Shown: one piece after another, positions 8,835 through 17,931 of the stretch
Numbering within the stretch: the first letter of the stretch is position 1
Layout of the letters: each line of letters starts with the position of its first letter
Assembly (NCBI RefSeq): GCF_003996985.1
Contig: NZ_RJJX01000001.1
Location: 1 to 64,000 of the forward strand
Direction of reading: 5' to 3'
DNA length: 64,000 bases
Source: Ancylomarina longa
Lineage (GTDB): Bacteria > Bacteroidota > Bacteroidia > Bacteroidales > Marinifilaceae
Notes under the pieces: model-generated
Told to the model about the DNA's origin: nothing
What the model saw: the letters and a program-made list of their open reading frames with translations, nothing else
Database searches by the model: none
Made by a program: the position numbers and the translations under genes

Positions 8835-9887
8835 ATGATTCAATTTAATATTACTCCTTTATCAACCGAAAAGGATCAAGACTTGTGGAATAAGATTAAT
8901 AGTAAAACAAAACCAATTGGTTCGTTAGGAGTCTTAGAAGAAATAGCTTTTAAAATCGGAAAGATTCAACAAAATCTTTCGCCTCAGATACAAAATCCTA
9001 CCGTGGTTGTTTTTGCTGGAGATCATGGAATTGCAGATGATGGTGTCAGTTTTTATCCGAAATCAGTAAGCTACCAAATGTTATATAATTACATGCAGGG
9101 TGGTGCAGCCATAAATGTGTTTTCCCGTCAGCATGGAATAGATTTTAAGGTTGTGGATGCAGGAATTGATCATGACTTTGCCCCTAATCTTAATATCATT
9201 AATAAGAAAATTGCATATGGCACAAAAAATTACCGGTTTGAATCTGCCATGACGAAAGAGCAGTATTTAAAGTGTATTTCGTCGGGTGCTGAAGTAGTTG
9301 AAGAAATACACAAGAATGGTTGCAATTTTATTGCATTTGGAGAAAAGGGAATTGGAAATACTTCCTCCGCATCTTTGATACTTAGTTTGCTTGGAAATAT
9401 ACCCTTGGAAGAATGTGTTGGTAGAGGAACTGGCTTGGATACTAATGGGGTAAAATCCAAATTTGAATTATTAAATGAAGGATTAAGTAAATATAAAGGA
9501 AGTAAAAATCCAATGGATGTTCTAAGTTATTTTGGAGGATTTGAGGTAGTCATGACCGTTGGTGCAATCTTAAAAGCAGCAGAGCTTAAAATGTGTATGT
9601 TAATTGATGGATTTATCATTACATCAGCTCTGTTGGCTGCATCTAAAATAAATAGCAAGGTGCTTGAATATTGTCTATTTGGTCATAAATCAAATGAAAA
9701 AGCACATGTCAAAATGCTTAAGCAACTTGGAGGAAAACCAATATTAGATATAGGTATGTGCTTAGGTGAAGCAACTGGCGCTATGGTTTGTTATCCTATT
9801 ATAAAAAGTGCCGTTAGCTTTATCAATGATATGGCATCCTTCGAAAATGCAGGTGTAAGCGAATCTAAAGAGTCGCATACAATTTAA
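8835..9887 (+). CDS. cobT: CobT paralogue 1, lower-ligand phosphoribosyltransferase
   Basis: Nicotinate-nucleotide:benzimidazole phosphoribosyltransferase family, which activates the lower-ligand base as its alpha-riboside phosphate. The 350-residue protein has the N-terminal K-T-K-P-I-G-S-L-G, D-H-G-I and G-G-A-A-I-N-V-F motifs, G-I-G-N-T-S-S-A, and G-G-F-E-V-V. The catalytic glutamate (family Glu317) is E312 in C-L-G-E-A-T-G-A. The residue before Leu in that motif is Cys where most members, and the second copy, have Arg. In the base-binding loop it reads G-V-S-F-Y-P-K-S-V-S-Y-Q. It starts 2 bases after the lipoprotein gene and is followed after 38 bases by a second, full-length paralogue. 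Confidence 0.93.
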   Translation: MIQFNITPLSTEKDQDLWNKINSKTKPIGSLGVLEEIAFKIGKIQQNLSPQIQNPTVVVFAGDHGIADDGVSFYPKSVSYQMLYNYMQGGAAINVFSRQHGIDFKVVDAGIDHDFAPNLNIINKKIAYGTKNYRFESAMTKEQYLKCISSGAEVVEEIHKNGCNFIAFGEKGIGNTSSASLILSLLGNIPLEECVGRGTGLDTNGVKSKFELLNEGLSKYKGSKNPMDVLSYFGGFEVVMTVGAILKAAELKMCMLIDGFIITSALLAASKINSKVLEYCLFGHKSNEKAHVKMLKQLGGKPILDIGMCLGEATGAMVCYPIIKSAVSFINDMASFENAGVSESKESHTI

Positions 9888-9925
9888 AGCTATTAATCGA
9901 ATTCACGTTCTTAATTAATAAAATC

Positions 9926-10975
9926 ATGAAATTCAACATAGAAAAACCAAATACAGAATTAAAAGAATCTCTAAGGCATAAAATTGATTTTAAGACAAAG
10001 CCAATTGGATCATTAGGAATTTTAGAGGATTTAGCCATTCAGATTGGCTGTATACAAAACAGTTTATCACCGGAATTGAAAAATCCAACAATCATGGTTT
10101 TTGCCGCTGATCATGGTATTGCTCTGGATGGTGTTAGCCCTTATCCACAAGAAGTTACTTGGCAAATGGTTGCTAATTTTTTAAATGGTGGAGCAGCAAT
10201 AAATGTTTTTAGCCGCCAGAATGGTATTGACATTAAAATTATAGATGCTGGTGTAAATCATGATTTCGATAAAAACTCAGGAGTAATCAATGCAAAAATA
10301 GATTATGGTACAAAGAGTTATTTAAGTCAGGCAGCAATGAGTCAAGATCAGTTTGAACACGCCTTAAAACAAGGTGCTGACTTAATAGAAAAAATTCACC
10401 ATAATGGTTGTAATATTATTGGTTTTGGGGAAATGGGAATTGGAAACACTTCTTCTGCTGCAATTTTACTTCACTATTTTACCAATCTTGATTTAAGAGA
10501 ATGCGTTGGTCGTGGCACAGGCTGGAATGACGAAGGATTGAAAAAGAAATTTGAAATTCTATCTAAAGCAATTTCTAATTACAAAACTGAAAATACGGTG
10601 GAAAATATCTTAACTCATTTTGGCGGATTCGAGATAGTAATGATTGTTGGAGCAATGCTTAAAGCCGCTGAATTAAAAATGATTATTCTGGTAGATGGTT
10701 TCATCATAAGCTCTGCATTACTAGCTGCATCAAAAATAAATTCTACGGTTCTTGATTACTGCATTTACACACATAAATCTAACGAAAGTGGACACAAACA
10801 TATGTTAGAATGTTTAAATGCTCGTGCTATTCTAGATTTAGAAATGCGTTTAGGGGAAGGAACCGGAGTGGCTGTAGCCTATCCATTAATCGAATCGGCA
10901 GTTAACTTCCTAAACCAAATGGCTAGTTTTGAAGATGCCGGAGTTAGTAATAGCGATAAAGTAACTGCAAGTTAG
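9926..10975 (+). CDS. cobT: CobT paralogue 2, lower-ligand phosphoribosyltransferase
   Basis: A second complete CobT (349 residues) in tandem with the first. The two align end to end without large gaps and share most family motifs but differ at many positions. The catalytic glutamate is E311 in R-L-G-E-G-T-G-V. The base-binding loop reads G-V-S-P-Y-P-Q-E-V-T-W-Q, unlike copy 1 (G-V-S-F-Y-P-K-S-V-S-Y-Q). Both frames are intact and both keep the catalytic residue, so this is not a decaying duplicate. The two could have different base specificities, or form a heterodimer like ArsA-ArsB of phenolyl-cobamide producers, which are also adjacent CobT homologues. cobS follows 20 bases later. Confidence 0.93.
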   Translation: MKFNIEKPNTELKESLRHKIDFKTKPIGSLGILEDLAIQIGCIQNSLSPELKNPTIMVFAADHGIALDGVSPYPQEVTWQMVANFLNGGAAINVFSRQNGIDIKIIDAGVNHDFDKNSGVINAKIDYGTKSYLSQAAMSQDQFEHALKQGADLIEKIHHNGCNIIGFGEMGIGNTSSAAILLHYFTNLDLRECVGRGTGWNDEGLKKKFEILSKAISNYKTENTVENILTHFGGFEIVMIVGAMLKAAELKMIILVDGFIISSALLAASKINSTVLDYCIYTHKSNESGHKHMLECLNARAILDLEMRLGEGTGVAVAYPLIESAVNFLNQMASFEDAGVSNSDKVTAS

Positions 10976-10995
10976 AATTTGTTTAAACATAGCGT

Positions 10996-11766
10996 ATGAT
11001 TATTATTAAACGGGAGATAAATATTTTCTTTACTGGATTATCTTTTTTCACCAGAATTCCATTTCCTAAATGGCTTAAATTCAAAAAAGAATATCAGTAT
11101 GAAGCAATTAAATATTTCCCTTTATCTGGATTTATTATAGGAACATTTGCCGGATTAATTTTTTATTTGGCAAATATATTCCTTCCATTTCAGCTATCAG
11201 TTATTCTTAGCATGGGACTTACAGTATTATTTACCGGGGGATTACACGAAGATGGATTTATGGATGTTTGTGATGGATTTGGCGGTGGATGGACACGTGA
11301 GCGAATTCTGGAAATCATGAAAGATTCTCTAATTGGGGCTTTTGGGGTAACTGGAATTGTATTTCTTATTCTGACAAAGTACTTTTGTCAATATTCCATT
11401 TCTGCAAGCCAACTTCCTTTGATTTTAATTGCTGCTCATACATCTACAAGAATGGTGGCAGCAACACTTGTTAACACACACCAATATGCCCGAGTAGAAA
11501 ATTCAAAAGCCAAGAATTACACACAGAAATTGAGTGTGGGTAATTTCCTTTTTACAATTATCACAGGAATATTTCCAATCCTATTTTTAGGACACATCAA
11601 ATTTTTATTGATTTTAATTCCTGTTTATCTTAGCAAAATTTTATTGGGAAGATATTTTAACAAATGGATAGGTGGTTTCACTGGAGATTGTATTGGAGCT
11701 ACTCAACAAGTTTGTGAAATTGTATTCTATCTTTCCTATATAGTAATCTTAAATCATATATATTAA
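10996..11766 (+). CDS. cobS: Adenosylcobinamide-GDP ribazoletransferase (cobamide synthase)
   Basis: CobS is an integral membrane enzyme that joins adenosylcobinamide-GDP (from CobU) with the alpha-ribotide made by CobT. The 256-residue protein has the family N-terminus (F-F-T-R-I-P-F-P) and the conserved acidic catalytic stretch H-E-D-G-F-M-D-V-C-D-G-F-G-G-G-W at about residues 87-102. Several membrane segments follow, and the C-terminal G-F-T-G-D-C-I-G-A-T-Q-Q motif is present. It lies 20 bases after the second cobT and 33 bases before the phosphatase ATG, as part of the same operon. Confidence 0.96.
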   Translation: MIIIKREINIFFTGLSFFTRIPFPKWLKFKKEYQYEAIKYFPLSGFIIGTFAGLIFYLANIFLPFQLSVILSMGLTVLFTGGLHEDGFMDVCDGFGGGWTRERILEIMKDSLIGAFGVTGIVFLILTKYFCQYSISASQLPLILIAAHTSTRMVAATLVNTHQYARVENSKAKNYTQKLSVGNFLFTIITGIFPILFLGHIKFLLILIPVYLSKILLGRYFNKWIGGFTGDCIGATQQVCEIVFYLSYIVILNHIY

Positions 11767-11799
11767 TTGAGATTCGACTCATTTACAAAATTTAGAATA

Positions 11800-12336
11800 A
11801 TGGAAATTTATTTAGTAAGACATACTAAAGTTAATGTTGAAAAAGGAATTTGTTATGGACAAAAAGATGTGGAATTAATAGATACCTACCCCGAGGAACT
11901 GAAAGTATTAAAAGAGAAATTGACAGATATTGAATTTGATGCCTTTTATACAAGTCCTCTTTCCAGATGTAAAATACTAGCACAAGATTTATATCCTGAT
12001 CTTGCAATTGAAGATACTCGTTTAATGGAACTCAATTTTGGAGATTGGGAAGGTAAAGCATGGGACGAAATTAAAGATCCATTATTACCAATTTGGATGG
12101 AAGATTTTGTAAATAAAAAATGTTCTAATGGAGAATCTTTTGTTATGCTGCACGACCGGGTTTTAAATTTTTGGAAAGAATTAAAATCTAAAGATTTTCA
12201 ACGAGTAATTATCTTTACGCATGGAGGTGTAATTAGAACAATTCAAGCTATCGCAAATAATATCAAGCTAGAAGATTCTTTTAACGAAACGACACCAGGT
12301 TTTGGAGATATTGTAATTCTGAATTCTCAGATATAA
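11800..12336 (+). CDS. cobC: Alpha-ribazole-5'-phosphate phosphatase-like histidine phosphatase
   Basis: Histidine phosphatase (phosphoglycerate-mutase fold). In this setting it probably removes the 5'-phosphate from alpha-ribazole phosphate or cobamide phosphate. The catalytic motif L-V-R-H-T-K lies at residues 5-10 (His8 is the phospho-acceptor). The family's Y-T-S-P-L-S-R-C follows near residues 49-56, E-L-N-F-G-D-W-E-G near 79-87, and the second catalytic His is in T-H-G-G-V-I-R. I start at the ATG at 11800 (178 aa) rather than at the in-frame TTG at 11767, because family members begin with this catalytic strand. It closes the cobamide operon. Confidence 0.88.
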   Translation: MEIYLVRHTKVNVEKGICYGQKDVELIDTYPEELKVLKEKLTDIEFDAFYTSPLSRCKILAQDLYPDLAIEDTRLMELNFGDWEGKAWDEIKDPLLPIWMEDFVNKKCSNGESFVMLHDRVLNFWKELKSKDFQRVIIFTHGGVIRTIQAIANNIKLEDSFNETTPGFGDIVILNSQI

Positions 12337-12426
12337 TTGAATGAAAAATTTAGAATTCTATGATTATTTATATAGTTCCAACAGGTAAAATGTTATTTTA
12401 GTAGCCGAAAACGTCAAAAATTTAGC

Positions 12427-13269
12427 ATGCGAAGGAATTTAACTCCTCTTATATTCATTTTGATATTCATTATTGGTTGTAATAATACTACTTATAAAGA
12501 AGATCTTATTATTCCTCAATACGCTGAAATTAATACACCTCAGGATGTACATTCTTTTGATGGTAAAACTATCATACCTTATATATATACTAAAGTAATT
12601 TCATTACACGAACTTCCTGTCAAAGAAAAAAAAGAGAAGTTTATTAATATGCTCTTGCCTTCCATATTGTATGCGCAACACACTCTTAACCAGAAAATAA
12701 AACGAATAGAGCACATTGAAAAATATTTAATAAATAAACCAAAAATATATATTAAGGATAGTGTTTTTTTGAATAATTTATATGTTGCATATAAGTGTTC
12801 CGACTCGGAAGAATTAAAAAGGAGGTTAAAGCCACATCCTGCAAGTATCGTTTTAGGACAGGCAGCCTTGGAATCTGGTTGGGGATCTTCACGATTCTTC
12901 GAAAAAGCTAATAACATTTTTGGAATTTGGTCATATTACTCAGGAGAAGATAGAATTCAAGCCTTAATTGGACGGGATTCTACTAAAATTTACGTCAGAA
13001 AATACGCCAATATAGAAGAATCCGTTAATGACTATTTTATGACTATTGCTACTGTTAATGCCTATGAAAAATTTAGAAAGGAAAGATTGGAGTCAAAGAA
13101 TCCTTTTCTTTTAGTACCATTGCTTAGCTCTTATTCCGAATTAAGAAGTGTTTATACTCGAAAATTAACTTATCTGATTAAAAGCAATGATCTTACAAAG
13201 TTTGACAATTATACTTTAGATGAAAAATACATTAAAATAAAGACTGTAAGTTTAACTGAAAACAAATAG
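12427..13269 (+). CDS. Bax-like glucosaminidase lipoprotein
   Basis: A 280-residue predicted lipoprotein: a hydrophobic N-terminus ends in I-I-G-C with Cys18 as the lipidation site. Residues about 130-220 match the glucosaminidase (GH73-like) domain of Bax-type proteins, including A-L-E-S-G-W-G-S-S-R-F with the likely catalytic Glu and N-N-I-F-G-I-W. Such enzymes cleave peptidoglycan glycan strands, so an envelope-anchored cell-wall remodelling role is likely. It stands alone, 90 bases after cobC and with 132 bases before the next gene. Exact bond specificity cannot be read from sequence. Confidence 0.88.
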   Translation: MRRNLTPLIFILIFIIGCNNTTYKEDLIIPQYAEINTPQDVHSFDGKTIIPYIYTKVISLHELPVKEKKEKFINMLLPSILYAQHTLNQKIKRIEHIEKYLINKPKIYIKDSVFLNNLYVAYKCSDSEELKRRLKPHPASIVLGQAALESGWGSSRFFEKANNIFGIWSYYSGEDRIQALIGRDSTKIYVRKYANIEESVNDYFMTIATVNAYEKFRKERLESKNPFLLVPLLSSYSELRSVYTRKLTYLIKSNDLTKFDNYTLDEKYIKIKTVSLTENK

Positions 13270-13401
13270 AAAACAGGGTATGGATGATCATTCAAGATTA
13301 TTTTTTTTCAAATTTTATTTGATAATTGGATGAAATGGCTAATTTTAGGCTTGCTTTTAAATAGGAAACAGATTTAATATTTAATCATAAAATAATAAGA
13401 T

Positions 13402-14136
13402 ATGAAAAGATTAATTTTAATTTTTGCAGTTTGTTTATGTGTAACCAATGTATTTGCTCAGTCAGCTGCACAATTAAAAAACGAAGGTAATGCTGCTTTA
13501 AAAAGCAAAGATTACAAAACAGCTTTGATGAATTTCGAAAAATTTATGTCTGCGGAAGACACATTTGAAGATCCAGCATTAATTTTTAATTCAGGTTATT
13601 GTGCTATTAAAATAAAAGATTTTGCAAAAGCTGAGGAGTATTTTGGACAAGCTATTGAGAAAGAATATAAACTCTCTAGTGCATATCGTTTTAAGGCTTT
13701 AGCTCAAAAGCATCAGAAAAAATCTGATGATATGATAGCTACTTTAGAAGCTGGAATTAAGGCTTGTCCAACCAAAAACTCTAAAATGATTACCATGCTT
13801 TCCAAGCATTATTTACTTGAAGGCCAAAAAGCTCAAAAAGCTGATAAATTTGACACTGCTGAAGGGTTATATAAAAAAGCTGGTGAGTTAAAATCAAAAA
13901 TGCAAGTTGATGCATTTTTGAGCTTAGGAACTTTATACTATAATAAAGGTGCAAAAATAATGCAAGCTGCTACTCCTGTTGCAAATACTCAACCAGAAAA
14001 ATATAAAGCAGAATCAGTAAAAGCACAGAGTTTTTTCAAAATGGCCTTAACTGAACTTACTAAAGCTAAAACTATTGCTCCTACACGTAAAGATATTGTT
14101 TCTACAATTTCAACCATCAAAGGTTTAGTGAAATAA
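13402..14136 (+). CDS. Secreted tetratricopeptide-repeat protein
   Basis: A 244-residue protein with a clear Sec signal peptide (cleavage after A-Q near residue 20: V-F-A-Q). It is followed by TPR-like helical repeats, for example L-K-N-E-G-N-A-A-L-K-S-K-D-Y-K-T-A-L-M-N-F (about 26-46) and a second repeat near 60-90. It is probably periplasmic and a scaffold rather than an enzyme. A strong terminator follows 20 bases after the stop, so it is a single-gene unit or the end of one. A similar but longer exported TPR protein lies at 25964-27133. Confidence 0.85.
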   Translation: MKRLILIFAVCLCVTNVFAQSAAQLKNEGNAALKSKDYKTALMNFEKFMSAEDTFEDPALIFNSGYCAIKIKDFAKAEEYFGQAIEKEYKLSSAYRFKALAQKHQKKSDDMIATLEAGIKACPTKNSKMITMLSKHYLLEGQKAQKADKFDTAEGLYKKAGELKSKMQVDAFLSLGTLYYNKGAKIMQAATPVANTQPEKYKAESVKAQSFFKMALTELTKAKTIAPTRKDIVSTISTIKGLVK

Positions 14137-14156
14137 TTTTAGAACAGAAATAAACC

Positions 14157-14188
14157 AAAAGGGATACTTCAAAAGAAGTATCCCTTTT
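14157..14188 (+). terminator. Strong intrinsic terminator
   Basis: AAAAGGGATACTTC and GAAGTATCCCTTTT form a perfect 14-bp stem around AAAA. The 3' end supplies the U run, and the mirrored A run would let it also work on the minus strand. Confidence 0.9.
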
Positions 14189-14302
14189 GATTTATATAGA
14201 ATTCATCTCAACTTTTAAATTTTGCAAATCTTTTTTTAACCAATTCTGAATTCATGTTGTAAATGCATCCAAAGTGTGATTTGGTATAAAATACAGGAAA
14301 AT

Positions 14303-14580
14303 GTGTACTGCAAGCCTGCAAAGTACTCTTTTTTAAAATTTAATGAATTCTGCAAGCTTACAAAGCTTGTGAAAAAATAATTCAGCGAACTCTGCAAGTC
14401 TGCAGGGATCACAAGAAAATAATCGAACGAACTTTGCAGGCTTACAAAGTTGGCTCTTCCTAAAAAAAAATGAACTCTACAGACGTGCAAAGTTGACTCG
14501 ATGGAAAAAAAATGAACTTTGCAGGCTTGCAGAGTTAACTTGACAGAAATTTGGAGGTCTTTGCAAGCTTGCAGAGTTCA
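14303..14580. repeat. Array of seven imperfect palindromes with 42-bp period
   Basis: Seven copies of an imperfect palindrome with the approximate core GAACTTTGCAGGCTTGCAGAG. They begin near 14305, 14345, 14387, 14429, 14472, 14514 and 14556, so the period is 40-43 bases. Each palindrome is about 23 bases and the AT-rich spacers about 18-20 bases. Copies differ by several substitutions, usually compensated in the other arm or near the centre (GCTTGC, GTCTGC, GACGTG, GCTTAC). The period is a multiple of three, which leaves a minus-strand frame open across part of the array. I regard that frame as spurious. The rest of the 14189-14894 gap is AT-rich with no gene. Confidence 0.85.
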
Positions 14581-14894
14581 TTAACCGGAAAATTCGGTGC
14601 AAAACGGTTGCCAAATATAAAACCAGGTAACATTTTGTATTATTTTATTACGTCAACATTAAGCAACTTCGATTAGAAAATAGGATGTTGATTTTCATAT
14701 CTCCTATAATCTGGAATTTTTCCTCTATTTGCATTGATTTTTAATTGATAGTAAGTCAATTAAATAACAATTTCATTACTGATTTTCAGTCATTAAGTAC
14801 AAATTCCCTTAGCTTTTATTGCCATATTTGCAGCCGACAACAAACAATTAGAATCGTAAAGATTCTGTATAACTAATTTAAACCAAAAGCTGTT

Positions 14895-17156
14895 ATGGCA
14901 AAAATCACAAAAAAGGAAGCCTTAAAATACCACGAAGAAGGTCGTCCGGGAAAAATCGAGGTAGTTCCAACAAAACCTTATCGCACACAACGAGATTTAG
15001 CTTTAGCATATACTCCTGGAGTTGCTGATCCTTGTCTGGATATTGAGAAAAACAATAGCGATGCTTATCGTTATACTGCAAAAGGGAATTTAGTAGCTGT
15101 AATTTCTAATGGAACTGCAGTTCTAGGATTAGGTGATATTGGCCCACTTGCTGGAAAACCTGTAATGGAGGGAAAAGCTTTACTTTTTAAAATATTTTCA
15201 GACATTGATGTTTTCGATATTGAAGTTGATGCAACGAATGTTGACAAATTTGTAGAAACTGTAAAAGCGATTGCTCCAACATTTGGAGGAATTAATCTGG
15301 AAGATATTAAAGCTCCGGAGTGCTTCGAAATTGAAGAACGTTTAAAACGCGAGTTGGATATTCCAGTAATGCATGATGATCAGCATGGTACAGCTATAAT
15401 ATCTTCAGCAGGATTATTAAATGCCCTTGAAATTGGCGAAAAGAAAATAGAGGATGTAAAAGTTGTAGTAAATGGAGCAGGTGCAGCTGCAATTGCTTGT
15501 ACAAAGCTATACATCTCGCTTGGAGTAAAACCACAAAATGTAGTAATGTGTGACAGTAGGGGAGTTATAAACGATAAAAGAACAAATTTAAATGAGCAGA
15601 AAAAGCAATTTATAACCAATCGTAAAATTAACACATTAGAAGAAGCATTAGTTGATGCTGATGTTTTTCTTGGATTGTCAGTTGGAGGTATCCTTAGTAA
15701 GGATATGGTTCGTTCTATGGCAAAAAATCCAGTGGTATTTGCATTGGCCAATCCTGTTTCTGAAATATCATATGAAGACGCAATGGATGCGCGTGAAGAT
15801 ATTATTGTAGCAACAGGCAGATCTGATAAACCAAATCAGATTAATAATGTATTAGGATTTCCCTATATTTTTAGAGGTGCTTTGGATGTTAGAGCTACTG
15901 CAATTAATGAAGAAATGAAAATTGCATCGGTGTACGCAATAGCAAACCTCGCTAAAGAGTCCGTTCCAGAATCGGTTCACACCGCCTATAACGAGGCAAA
16001 TATTGTTTTTGGGCGACATTACATTATTCCAAAGGCTTTGGATCCAAGATTGGTTTCGAATGTAGCGGTTGCTGTTGCAAAAGCTGCTGTAGATTCAGGA
16101 GTTGCCCAATCAAAAATTGAAGATTGGGATGCTTATTCCGAAGAACTAAAACAACGCTTAGGTACAGAAAATCAACTTCTAAGAACCATTTTCAATAACG
16201 CAAAACGGGAGCCAAAGAGAGTCGTATATGCAGAAGCAAATAACTTTAATGTTCTTAAAGCTGCGCAAATAGCCTTGCATGACGGTATTGCCAAACCTAT
16301 TTTATTAGGAAATCCGGATAATATCAATAAAATTATTGCTGAAAATGAATTAGATCTTGAAGGTGCTGAAATTATTGATATTCGTTGTAAGGAAGAAAAA
16401 GAAAGAAGAATTCATTATGCCAATATCTTGTGCGAAAAAAGAGGTCGAAAAGGCTTAACATGTAAAGAAGCTATCGAAAAGATGTTCGATCGTAATTATT
16501 TCGGTGCAATGATGGTTGAAAATGGCGATGCTGATGCTTTTATTTCAGGTTATGCTACCAGATATTTCCAAGCCTTAAATATTGCCAGTAAAGTAATAGG
16601 TATGGAGGAAGGAATGAAAACATTGGTCGGCATGAATATCATCATGACTAAAAAAGGACCTTTATTCTTTGCAGATACAACGGTAAATGCGGAACCTACA
16701 GCTGAATCCCTTGTGGATACTACTTTAACAACAGCAAGAGTTTTACGGAAATTTAATATTGAACCTGTAATGGCAATGGTTTCCTATTCTAATTTTGGAT
16801 CTGTAAGAAAAGGTAGTCCACTCAAGGTTCGCGATGCTATTGATAAATTGCATGCTGACCATTCTGAACTGATGGTAGATGGGGAAATGCAAATGAATTT
16901 TGCCTTAGATAAAAAATTAAGAGACAGTACTTTTTCTTTTAATAAAATTAAAGGGAAAGATGTAAATGCCTTTATTTTCCCAAGCTTGAGTTCCGGTAAT
17001 ATTGCCTATAAACTAATGAAAGATTTAGGTGGTCATGAAAATATTGGCCCTATTCTTCTTGGTACTGCAAAATCTTTTCACATCGTTCCAATGGGATGCT
17101 CTGTGCGCGAAATCATCAATATGACGGCAATAGCTGTTGTAGATGCCCAAGGATAA
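14895..17156 (+). CDS. maeB: NADP-dependent malic enzyme with phosphotransacetylase-like domain
   Basis: Converts malate to pyruvate and CO2 with reduction of NADP+. The 753-residue protein has the MaeB architecture. A malic enzyme core fills residues about 1-420, including Y-T-P-G-V-A-D-P, the metal-site stretch D-I-K-A-P-E-C-F, H-D-D-Q-H-G-T-A, and the dinucleotide loop G-A-G-A-A-A. A phosphate acetyltransferase-like domain follows (about 430-750). In known MaeB proteins this second domain is regulatory rather than an acetyltransferase. The start ATG at 14895 gives the usual N-terminus. It lies alone between the palindrome array and a terminator. Confidence 0.95.
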   Translation: MAKITKKEALKYHEEGRPGKIEVVPTKPYRTQRDLALAYTPGVADPCLDIEKNNSDAYRYTAKGNLVAVISNGTAVLGLGDIGPLAGKPVMEGKALLFKIFSDIDVFDIEVDATNVDKFVETVKAIAPTFGGINLEDIKAPECFEIEERLKRELDIPVMHDDQHGTAIISSAGLLNALEIGEKKIEDVKVVVNGAGAAAIACTKLYISLGVKPQNVVMCDSRGVINDKRTNLNEQKKQFITNRKINTLEEALVDADVFLGLSVGGILSKDMVRSMAKNPVVFALANPVSEISYEDAMDAREDIIVATGRSDKPNQINNVLGFPYIFRGALDVRATAINEEMKIASVYAIANLAKESVPESVHTAYNEANIVFGRHYIIPKALDPRLVSNVAVAVAKAAVDSGVAQSKIEDWDAYSEELKQRLGTENQLLRTIFNNAKREPKRVVYAEANNFNVLKAAQIALHDGIAKPILLGNPDNINKIIAENELDLEGAEIIDIRCKEEKERRIHYANILCEKRGRKGLTCKEAIEKMFDRNYFGAMMVENGDADAFISGYATRYFQALNIASKVIGMEEGMKTLVGMNIIMTKKGPLFFADTTVNAEPTAESLVDTTLTTARVLRKFNIEPVMAMVSYSNFGSVRKGSPLKVRDAIDKLHADHSELMVDGEMQMNFALDKKLRDSTFSFNKIKGKDVNAFIFPSLSSGNIAYKLMKDLGGHENIGPILLGTAKSFHIVPMGCSVREIINMTAIAVVDAQG

Positions 17157-17181
17157 AACAAAGTGATAATTAAGAAATAGA

Positions 17182-17215
17182 GGATGGAACATATTAAGTT
17201 TCATCCTTTATTTTT
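17182..17215 (+). terminator. Intrinsic terminator after maeB
   Basis: GGATGGAAC and GTTTCATCC form a 9-bp stem with one G-U pair, followed by a T-rich tail (TTTATTTTTT). Confidence 0.8.
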
Positions 17216-17249
17216 TATAAATTTAACGCACTTATTATCACACTAAATT

Positions 17250-17855
17250 ATGACGGTACTATACTTTCTTGATCTGTTAGGAACTTTAGTTTTTACAATA
17301 AGTGGCACCTTGGCTGCAACGAATAAACAGTTAGATCTTTTTGGTGCTTATTTTACTGGTTTTATTACTGCCATTGGTGGTGGAACTCTTAGAGACGTTA
17401 TACTTGGAACAACCCCAGTTGGATGGGTTAGTGACACGAATTATATTTTTGTAATTACCTTGGGAGTAATACTCACCTTTTTATTTAAATCTCTCATAAT
17501 GGGACTCAGAAAAACATTATTCCTTTTTGATACAATTGGGATTGGAGTATTTACAATAATAGGTATAGAAAAATCATTGTCCTTGCATATCCATCCATTA
17601 CTTGCAATAATTATGGGACTTTTCTCAGCAGTAATGGGAGGCGTGATTAGAGATACCTTATGCAATGATATTCCTCTAATTTTCAGAAAAGAAATCTATG
17701 CAACAGCATGTGTTTTTGGGGGAATATTATTTGTGAGTCTAAATCATATTGGTTTATCTCTTGCAATTAATCAATTCCTAACAATTAGTTGTATTATTAT
17801 TATTCGAATACTTTGTATTCGTTACAAAATATCACTTCCTGTATTAAAACATTAA
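17250..17855 (+). CDS. TRIC/UPF0126-family membrane channel protein
   Basis: A 201-residue integral membrane protein of the UPF0126 (YicG/TRIC) family. It has two internal repeats of about 80 residues with conserved glycine motifs: G-T-L-V-F-T-I-S-G-T-L-A-A and G-G-G-T-L-R-D-V in the first, and G-I-G-V-F-T-I-I-G and G-G-V-I-R-D-T-L in the second. Seven hydrophobic segments are expected. Related prokaryotic proteins form trimeric potassium/monovalent cation channels, and a glycine transport role has also been reported in the family, so the substrate stays open. It follows the maeB terminator and has no close partner. Confidence 0.88.
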   Translation: MTVLYFLDLLGTLVFTISGTLAATNKQLDLFGAYFTGFITAIGGGTLRDVILGTTPVGWVSDTNYIFVITLGVILTFLFKSLIMGLRKTLFLFDTIGIGVFTIIGIEKSLSLHIHPLLAIIMGLFSAVMGGVIRDTLCNDIPLIFRKEIYATACVFGGILFVSLNHIGLSLAINQFLTISCIIIIRILCIRYKISLPVLKH

Positions 17856-17931
17856 AGTCTAGATTATTCTTATTTCTTTTCACTTTTGATTTTTGTATAT
17901 TTAATTGAATGCATTTTGAAAAATCAGAAAT

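Noticed and set aside
14236-14490. Minus-strand ORF of 84 codons across the palindrome array
   Set aside because: It is open because the 42-bp period is a multiple of three. The peptide is just the repeat translated (L-Q-S-S-L-N-Y-F type) and resembles no family.
14303-14580. CRISPR array
   Set aside because: Repeats are too divergent, the spacers are about 18-20 bases and AT-rich with similarity to one another, and no cas gene is in the window.
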